From: Aedes albopictus
Lineage: Eukaryota; Arthropoda; Insecta; Diptera; Culicidae
Assembly: GCF_035046485.1 (NCBI RefSeq)
Contig: NC_085138.1
Span: 9,831,823 to 9,895,822, forward strand
Direction of reading: 5' to 3'
DNA length: 64,000 bases
Under the pieces are notes generated by a model, which worked only from the letters and a program-made list of their open reading frames with translations, made no database searches and was not told where the DNA came from. This document shows positions 57,537-64,000 of the stretch, piece after piece (position 1 is the first letter of the stretch; every line of letters begins with the position of its first letter). A program made the translations under genes and the position numbers.

Positions 57537-57685
57537 GATCCATTTCCTCACTTTTTGGTTTTTGATTTTTTATAAAATAACAAAATCGGTTTTCGTGCAC
57601 ATGTAGAGTATGGTATCTCTGATTTTTTCCAGATGGAAAATGTTTTTAGTTTTTGCAGAAACCATTTTTAAACAAAATTTCACAA
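57537..57685. mobile_element. Single arm of the TTAA foldback family
   Basis: After TTAA at 57,533-57,536 the sequence GGTGAAACTGG, CTCACTTTTTGGTTTTTGAT and CGTGCACATGTAGAGTATGG follows the left arm of the foldback at 9,774-10,123. The second arm is missing, so this is a truncated copy. Confidence 0.8.
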
Positions 57686-58089
57686 TGATTGGCCTCTTAT
57701 TCTCGGTAGATCCATAATTGTAGATTCCAAATCTACCCTTGAATCTCTTAACGAAGTGTGTTTTTACAAACTGGAATCAATATTGTAAATTGGGACGTAA
57801 ATCTCCATACACCAATAAACGCCTAAAAGTATGCAATGCGCTTGTAATGTCATGTAATTTATTCAGTTGTGTTCAAAATTTGTTTATAAAACATTTAGAA
57901 ACAACCCAAAAAAAGAGAATTTACCATAAATACACGGTGTGTCTGGTAGAACAAAATTATTTAAAAAAAATCGGTATCGCTAAAACACCCACCAAACGAA
58001 AGCTGAAGGTCCCCTCTATCATTTGAGACTAAAAGGAGAAAGTTCTATCGGCGGGTCTAGAACATTTTTTTTTTCAAATATTATTATCA

Positions 58090-59042
58090 TTGAGGCTTCT
58101 GTTTTTTTTTCTTTTTTCAACCTTGAGTGTAGCCAAATGGGCTTGTATGAGGTCGCCCATTAGTAACGTGTCCTTTTAAAAGAGTAAACGGGTCAAATCA
58201 AAAATTAAAATTTTTCCTTACAAAATATTGCTTAAACATAAAGTGCAAAAAAAAATATTTAAGGCAGTTGAAAAGAATTTCAGCAGTATCTGGGCATATA
58301 TACAAATAAACTTCACCTTTTATACATGTGGAAGTAGTTATTGCGGCTGCAATTTTCTTATTTTTTATTGACAGTGCCTTATGATTTAACAGTTTTACGA
58401 TCAAAGTAGGCCGAGTAATGCCAACAAAAATAGAACATACATCAAAGTAGCTCGGATAACGGGGCACAACATTTGGAAGGTAATCCATTTCGGAAAACTT
58501 AAAGTTTTTTGATGATGCAATTTAAATCGTTCAAAAGCATGAATAAAGCGATCTAGAACTCCACACCAATTTTATCAATGTGATGGTCTGTCTTATATCC
58601 TTGTATGCCGTGGCTCGGATAGAATTATCACATGCCGGTATTTGTTAAATTTGTGCACCTTTATGGTACCTAAGACTTTTTTTTAGTTAATTTAGACTAT
58701 TGCAGTTAGGTATAGCTCCTTACTTTTAAAGAAACAACTACGACAAGAACCCCCTAAGTGACGAGGAAAACCAAACCAAAGAGTACGTTTTGTGTCTGAA
58801 GAAGTGCTTTTCTGCCACAATTATCATCGAAAGCAGTTAATATTTACTGTTTTAGATTTGTTTAGTAAAATTGTCTAATAACGGGTAATTATACCTAAAA
58901 ATATTAGTAACAGTATATCTTTGTGAACAGGTAGCCTTAGTCAACTGACAAAAACAGAAAAATTAATGCTACATGCCTAACGGTATATGTAGTAAGAACA
59001 ATGTGCTAATCTGTCGGTTATCAATAGTTTGATTTTTTGCTA
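58090..59042. other. Interior of the 3.0-kb element, no gene seen
   Basis: AT-rich DNA with short open frames lacking recognisable domains. Confidence 0.4.
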
Positions 59043-59220
59043 TTTTTTTTAATCTGTATTAACGAGATTTTTAGCCCTTGGCTAGTTCATCTCGGGACCC
59101 ACGCTTCACTTCCCTTCCGAAGGAAGAACTCACATTTTGCGAGTTTGTCGGGAGTGGGACTCGATCCCAGGTCCTCGGCGTGATAGTGTTCTAACCATCA
59201 CACCAGGTCCGCTCCACATC
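59043..59220 (-). mobile_element. tRNA-derived SINE, family 2, copy 2
   Basis: It closely matches the SINE at 12,646-12,823 in the same orientation, with B box (minus strand) GGATCGAGTCC. The 8-bp direct repeat TTTTGCTA at 59,035-59,042 and 59,221-59,228 is its likely target duplication. Confidence 0.88.
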
Positions 59221-59556
59221 TTTTGCTAGCATCATGGCATAATAGACGAGTTAGCAACTTTTCATTCAATTCTACAGCTTTATTGACATATACACATGTT
59301 TTACATTAAAGTACATATGTCTGAGCACATACATATTAATCAGAACGGATTGAAAATGTCATAACTTGTTCTTGTTTCTACTTGCAGGTTGTTGATATTA
59401 TGAAAACTTTTTTCTGAAAGATATCAGAGATAGCAGTTAGTACTACCCCACAAAAAAGTTCGGACTTGCTCATTTAAATTTATCCCATTCAATGGTGGCG
59501 AATATACCCATTAGATTTACTCTCTATGAGCTTACATATTATTTGAAACCTTCTAC

Positions 59557-59982
59557 ATGAAGTTGCGGCCCTTGTTTGTGAAATATGTAGTTCTGCAAGA
59601 ACTACAACTTCTCATAAAGGGCAAACGTGGCAGATCTAGCGTTACTACCGATGACGCAGAAAGAAATTGCTCATTGCAGTTGTGTTCTAGATGCTACAGG
59701 AAGATGATCATAGGCAAGCAGCTTGTTTGCACTAAAGCTGAAGTACATTGAAACTTGTTGAACATCATTCAGACTTCTCATAAAGTTGCTGAGGTTGCTG
59801 AATATTTGCGGGCAAAACCCAGAGATCAGGCTGATCAGATGAATCTCTCAAATATTCATGAACTACCATCCAGATGGAAACCGGCGTCAACGAGTGACCA
59901 GAACAGTAAACCGATTTTGTTCACCGATGATTTGTTTTTGATAACGAAAAGTACTTATAAAGCCACAGCCGCAAAGGCGTGA
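59557..59982 (+). other. Two adjacent open stretches of unknown nature
   Basis: A 64-codon frame (59,557-59,751) ending near a CSRCYRK cysteine pair is followed at once by a 75-codon frame. Being in the interior of the 3.0-kb element, they could be remains of its transposase. I do not recognise the sequence. Confidence 0.25.
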
Positions 59983-60325
59983 GTACCCAGCACAACCATG
60001 CTGAGAATGACGGGTTCGATTCCCGGCCAGTCCAGGACCATTTCGTGAAGGAAATTTCCTCGACTTAAATGAGCATGTAGTATTTTCGTGGAAGTCACAC
60101 GCTATACACATGCAAAATAGTAATTGGCAAAAGAAGTTTTTAGTTAAAAACTGTGAAAGTGCTTGTAGGAGATAAAATAAGAAAATTTTAAACAAATCAA
60201 ACAATTTCATTTATTCTTATTACATCTCCTACAGTGCTCATAGAACAAGCTAAGAAGCATGCTTTGTCCCTGTAGGGCCGTTTCGCCAAGAAGAAAAAGA
60301 AGAAGAAGACGAAAGAAAACATGTG
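59968..60325 (+). mobile_element. tRNA-derived SINE split by a 70-bp palindromic insertion
   Basis: The head carries a B box GGTTCGATTCCCGG (about 60,013) and an A-box-like GCGTGAGTACCCAG. The body words GGAAATTTCCTCGACTT, GTAATTGGCAAAAGAAG and AGAAGCATGCTTTGTCCC and the AAGAAGAAG tail match, inverted, the SINE at 23,345-23,640. The insertion at 60,164-60,233 interrupts it. Confidence 0.85.
60164..60233. mobile_element. 70-bp palindromic insertion with 5-bp duplication
   Basis: It starts TGTAGGAGAT and ends ATCTCCTACA, with arms of about 22 bp. GTGCT lies on both sides (60,159-60,163 and 60,234-60,238), and the SINE body reads on when the insert and one GTGCT are removed. Confidence 0.85.
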
Positions 60326-60600
60326 TCTTGAGTACCAGACGCGCATTGAAGTTGAGAAGCTGTTTTATGAGAATATATGATGAAGTCACACCCCGAAATT
60401 TCAAGACCACAAATCTGAAGAACCAAATGACGGTATATGCTGTAAAGGTGGTCGATTAGTGACCTGCTGGTGCCAGTCAAATACGAGACCCTAAAGACGT
60501 ATACGCATCTGTCATAGGATGCAAACACATTATTGGAATCTAGATTGGAATTCAAAGGAACAGCATATAACTCGATTTTATACTCAATGTTCTAGTACTT
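60326..60600 (+). repeat. Dispersed repeat copy (partner at 11,200-11,345)
   Basis: ACGCATCTGTCATAGGATGC followed by GGAATTCAAAGGAACAGCAT parallels the copy at 11,200-11,345. The rest has no recognisable feature. Confidence 0.5.
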
Positions 60601-60948
60601 TCACCACACTGGCCATAAACACAAAACTGTCATCTGCTGGATTTCCCATTCACATGGTACTATTGTGCTTATATGTGAAGAATAATAAACATAATATAAA
60701 AAATATATCGTCGGAAAATCATGCTTGCAATGGAAAAACAGTGTTTTGTCATAAATGTGTTCTTCGAAAAAAATGAAAAAATATCATATTTTTTCAAAAA
60801 AAAAAAAACAAAATGTTCTAGACCCGCCGATAGAACTTTCTCCTTTAAGTCTCAAATGAAAGGGGGAACCCTTAGCTTTCGTTTGGTGGGTGTCTTAGCG
60901 ATACCGATTTTTTTAAATTAATGTTGTCCACCAGACACACCGTGAATA

Positions 60949-61419
60949 GCATGTAATCATATGTTGATGTACCGTTAAAAATATATTTTTCAATGATAAT
61001 GATTTTTAATAGCTAAACTCACTTGCTTTTCAGTCAGTACTCAACAAACTCATTTTTATATGCAGAATTTTGTAAAAAAATCCATATTTTGCTTTAAAAC
61101 TTAAATCTAATATATTCCACAAGGCTTCTCTCATCATATTAATATTCCTAAAATTTCAAGCTGTGATGATTTTTTAGAATTTGATGTGTTTTTCAGGGCA
61201 CTATCAAAGACACCCCAAAATGAAAATATGATTTTCGCACAAATGAAAAATTAAAGGTCACCCAATATATTGAAATTTTTTAGAACTTTCAATTGCAATT
61301 GATAACTGATACTCCAGTACTTGTTTTAAAAATATGAAACTAGAGGAAATACTGTTACATGGAAAAATATTAAGAAAATTTGCTGAAAAACTATCAAAGT
61401 TACCCCGTTTATGGTACCT
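60949..61419. other. Unassigned AT-rich DNA
   Basis: No gene or repeat boundary recognised. Confidence 0.45.
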
Positions 61420-62565
61420 CCATTCAAACGCATTGAAACGCCTCGTAAACCCCCTGAAACCCTCGTGCAACTTACCTGAGAGACTGCGAGTCCCTTGAAA
61501 TCCCCCTTAAGGCCCCTCTGTCAACCTCCTGCAGTGCATGCATTAAAGTGTCATTAAAAGCTTGAAACGCCTCTTATTGCCCTTCCCCCTTAAACCTCCC
61601 GAGAAACTCACTTGATAGCTTATGCAGCCCACTAAACTCCTGCAACCTCCTATTTTGAAACGCATTGCATCGCTTTTAAATGCTTCTGAAACCCCCGCCC
61701 GTGAAACCTGAAAGCATGCGATTTCCCCCTGAACCCTCTGAAACCCCTGAAACGCATTGAAAAGCATCGAATCGCCATGAAACGCCTCTGAACCCCCCAT
61801 AAAACTCCCTTAAAACTCATTTGTGAGAGAGCCTACGAATCCCATTAAAACTCCTCTGAAACCTTCTGAAACGCCCCTTAACCCCCTAAAACGTCCATGA
61901 AATCCGCGGGGCACTCACCTGAGAGCCAACGAAGGCTTGCAAAATCCTCTGAAACCTTGCCAAACGACCTCAAAAGCAGTAAAATGCCTAGAAACGCTTT
62001 GAAATAAATATGAAACCCTTCCTGAATCCCCCGTGGAACTTCCCTGAGAGCCTGCGAAGTCCTTAAGATTATCAAAAATCTCCTCAAATGCCCTGAACCG
62101 CATTGAAACTCGTTGAAATACTTTGAAACTCCTCAAAAATGCACGTGAAACTTACCTGAGAATCAACAGAGCCCCTTAAAACTCCTATGAAACCTTCTGA
62201 AATGCCCTGAAATGCATTGAAACGCTTCAAAACGCTTTCAAACGCTCCTCAAACTCCCTGAAATCACCTTGAACCTCACTTGAGAGTCAATGAAGGCCCC
62301 CTAAAATTCCTCTGAAACTTCCTGAGACGCCCTTGAAGCACTTTGAAACGCCTCTGAAATTCCCCATGAAATCCCTGTGTAACTCACCTGAGAGTCTGCA
62401 AATTTCTTCAAAACCCCTCGTGGAACCTTGAAAAACGCCCTGAAATTCTTTGAAATGCCTGTGAAAAACCCACTGAAACCTCGCTGAATCGCTTTGAAAT
62501 CCTTCAGCAACTTCCGTGGTCACCTAGGAGTCTGCGAAGCCCTTTAAAATGCCGCTGAAGCCCAC
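61420..62565. repeat. Type B degenerate repeats, opposite strand, second block
   Basis: Words such as CATTGAAACGC, CCTCTGAAACC, CCCTGAAAC and CTCACCTGAGAG recur. The CACCTGAGAGTCTGCGAA/AGCC words repeat about every 115-130 bp (near 61,467, 61,916, 62,043, 62,153, 62,277, 62,387), giving a higher-order period. Texture is complementary to 10.2-13.5 kb. Confidence 0.75.
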
Positions 62566-62744
62566 ATAAAATGCCTTGGTTACGAACTGAATCCGTTTAG
62601 GCCAAAATTCTATTTAGGTTCCCGAAGCATTATCTAAATAGAGGAATTTCCAGAAGAGTTTAAAAAAATCCTGGGAAAAATGCCAGAAGCAGTACCAGTA
62701 AGGGAACACTAAGATACTTGATACTTGATGGGCTATAACTCATA
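62566..62744. other. Short unassigned spacer
   Basis: Contains a few type A-like words (GGAATTTCCAGAAGAG near 62,643). No gene. Confidence 0.4.
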
Positions 62745-62933
62745 ACGGATGGGTCAGCAAGTTGTACTTTCGAAATTTATCGAGAATCTGCCGAGATCGG
62801 CCCTCACGAGAACTCAACTCAACTCAATCGAGCTCAGCATATTAAACGGAGTTCCGTACAAAATCTTGCACGCTGGATTGAGAAACGTTATGCTACTGTG
62901 TAGTTCGCACACAATGAAAACATTCTTCCTCTT
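62745..62933 (+). pseudogene. Possible LINE reverse transcriptase scrap
   Basis: A frame reads ELSILNGVPYKILHAGL, resembling the RT motif N-Y-R-x-I-S-x-L-N-x-x-Y-K-I-L found in LINEs. The word GATCGGCCCTCACGA also occurs at about 55,469. Too short to classify. Confidence 0.4.
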
Positions 62934-62950
62934 CCCATATTTTAAATATT

Positions 62951-63397
62951 TTTTTTTATGTTTTATTCTTAATCACTTAACCTAATTTACAGCTCTATTG
63001 TCCACTTGGGCACTACGTGAGCGATAACAATTGACAGCTGCACTTAGACTGTGTACAGCGCCTAGATGTACTCTATTCTATTCTTCTATATTGAACTGGT
63101 TGCCTGCGTGCTTCTTTCACTGTTCTACTTTATTAATGGTAGAATGAAGAGCACGTGGATGTGGATGGGTGGCTGTTGTTCCTTTTCCAGTCCGATTGGG
63201 GGTCCATTATGAGTTGCAGTTCGCCGATGTCCAGGTATCCGGGTTCGTTTGAGCCGTAGGCTCAGAAGAGGGTCAATGTCAGCCGCTCTCGGGGGAAGAG
63301 CAACTGACGAAAAATTGCAAGTGCCGGGGCTGGGAATCAAACCCATGACCATCCGCATATGAAGCGAACGTGTGACCAACTACGCCACGGGCCCCGG
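62951..63397 (-). mobile_element. Full-length tRNA-derived SINE, 447 bp
   Basis: On the minus strand the head has TGGCGTAGTTGG (A box) and GGTTTGATTCCC (B box) and the element ends in an A-rich tail (T run at 62,951). A perfect 17-bp target duplication, CCCATATTTTAAATATT, lies at 62,934-62,950 and 63,398-63,414. The 84-codon minus frame inside is not a gene. Confidence 0.95.
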
Positions 63398-63414
63398 CCC
63401 ATATTTTAAATATT

Positions 63415-64000
63415 ATACGGTGTAAGAGTTGATACGGCTGCTCATTACCGATCTTGAGAAGCACGGCCGGGAGTTCATCCTCCTCAGGTATCAGAAGGCC
63501 GGCTCCAGAGGCACGTTATCCTCCATTTAGGACATTTGTGCCATCGCCAAAATAACAGCCTATTTCATCATCTACCTGAGGGAAAAGGAAGGAAAAGGGA
63601 TTTGGATGGGGATAGGGACAGGTAGGGAAATAGGAAAAATACCCTGGAAGAGGGTACTAACGCACAAGCGTACCACAATGGGTTCAAACAGCGCCCTGAA
63701 AAGGGCACTGTAATAACGCATAAAGCGAAAGAGAGCCTATAGCTCTTTACCACAGCGGGTTAAGAACAACAGAATATCCTGAAGATTCAGGTTTCTGAAG
63801 TCAGTTTCACTTAATAAGTGTTTACCGAATACTCGGAAACGCAGTAGCGCGAAAACTGGACAGTAACATATCAAATGATACGAAGTTCCATAATCGGATT
63901 CACAGCTATCACAGGCAAATGAATCAGCTTGCTGAATATTCGCCATGTGATAGCTGAGTCGGCAGTGGCCAGTCAATGCTTTGACCAGCATGCTGCAATT
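63415..64000 (-). pseudogene. Non-LTR retrotransposon 3' end (RNase H/zinc motif and 3' UTR)
   Basis: The minus-strand frame (63,737-63,991, continuing off the window) contains LTGHCRLSYHM and the C-x2-C-x8-H-x4-C motif CDSCESDYGTSYHLICYC, the end of ORF2 in RNase H-bearing LINEs. It stops at 63,737; about 320 bp of apparent 3' UTR follow. It is a relative of, but not identical to, the insertion at 15,020-15,424. Confidence 0.75.

Larger units (their letters stand above)
57933..60944. mobile_element. 3.0-kb element with CACGGTGTGTCTGGT ends and 4-bp duplication
   Basis: Inverted ends start CACGGTGTGTCTGGT and continue for about 140 bp, through AATCGGTATCGCTAA, CCACCAAACGAAAGCT and GAAAGTTCTATCGGCGGGTC. 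AATA at 57,929-57,932 and 60,945-60,948 is a 4-bp direct duplication. No transposase was recognised inside; two SINEs and other repeats have been added. The CACGGTG start and short duplication recall Transib or Chapaev-type elements; the match to either is unproven. Confidence 0.8.

Noticed and set aside
59557..59982. Cysteine-containing frame considered as a zinc-finger or transposase C-terminus
   Set aside because: A single C-x2-C pair and no recognisable neighbours are too little to name a family; recorded as unknown.
62951..63397. Candidate tRNA genes here and at 12.7, 26.3, 30.8, 31.7, 59.1 and 60.0 kb
   Set aside because: A and B boxes are present, but the modules head repeated elements with tails and target duplications and lack good acceptor stems, so they are SINEs.

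Overview
The window looks like nuclear DNA of a culicine mosquito (Aedes-like). It is AT-rich and very gene-poor, and transposon remains fill most of it. Several tRNA-derived SINEs resemble the Aedes Feilai type. There are R1-clade and RNase H-bearing non-LTR retrotransposons, many MITEs and foldback elements, and long degenerate satellite-like tracts. The genus call rests on family recognition from memory; no search was run.

One clear host gene is present: an uninterrupted 550-codon 5'-nucleotidase/apyrase-family gene on the minus strand (37,586-39,238). It has a signal peptide, all the metallophosphatase motifs and no GPI-anchor tail, so it is predicted to be secreted. About 0.8 kb past its 3' end lies a 1.7-kb array of an 11-bp satellite (35.05-36.77 kb). 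No other complete protein-coding host gene can be supported.

Layout. 0-4.6 kb: unassigned DNA, LINE scraps and an LTR remnant. 4.7-8.85 kb: degenerate repeats (type A) split by a TA-flanked element. 9.8-13.5 kb: a TTAA-flanked foldback, then type B repeats with a SINE. 15.0 kb: a 5'-truncated LINE with target duplication. 17.7-21.6 kb: a hAT-type element with a perfect 8-bp duplication, carrying about 3.3 kb of type C repeats. 22.5-34 kb: foldbacks, SINEs, nested elements. 35-39.4 kb: satellite and nucleotidase. 40-49.2 kb: an R1-clade retrotransposon interrupted first by a 187-bp hAT MITE and then by a 5.48-kb element. 49.2-52.2 kb: type D repeats, a solo LTR and a (TTCTGC)n array. 52.2-55 kb: LINE pieces. 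56.1-57.5 kb: a roughly 155-bp tandem array invaded by a solo LTR and a MITE. 57.9-60.9 kb: a CACGGTG-ended element. 61.4-64 kb: type B repeats, a SINE and a LINE 3' end.

The most notable object is the 5.48-kb element at 41,719-47,199. It is flanked by TTAA on both sides, has inverted arms of over 1 kb built from 153-bp subrepeats, and encloses a minus-strand gene with three predicted GT-AG introns. Its product resembles the RAG1/Transib-like DDE transposase group. TTAA flanks and arms of this length are not what is expected of Transib, so it may be an undescribed lineage or a composite.
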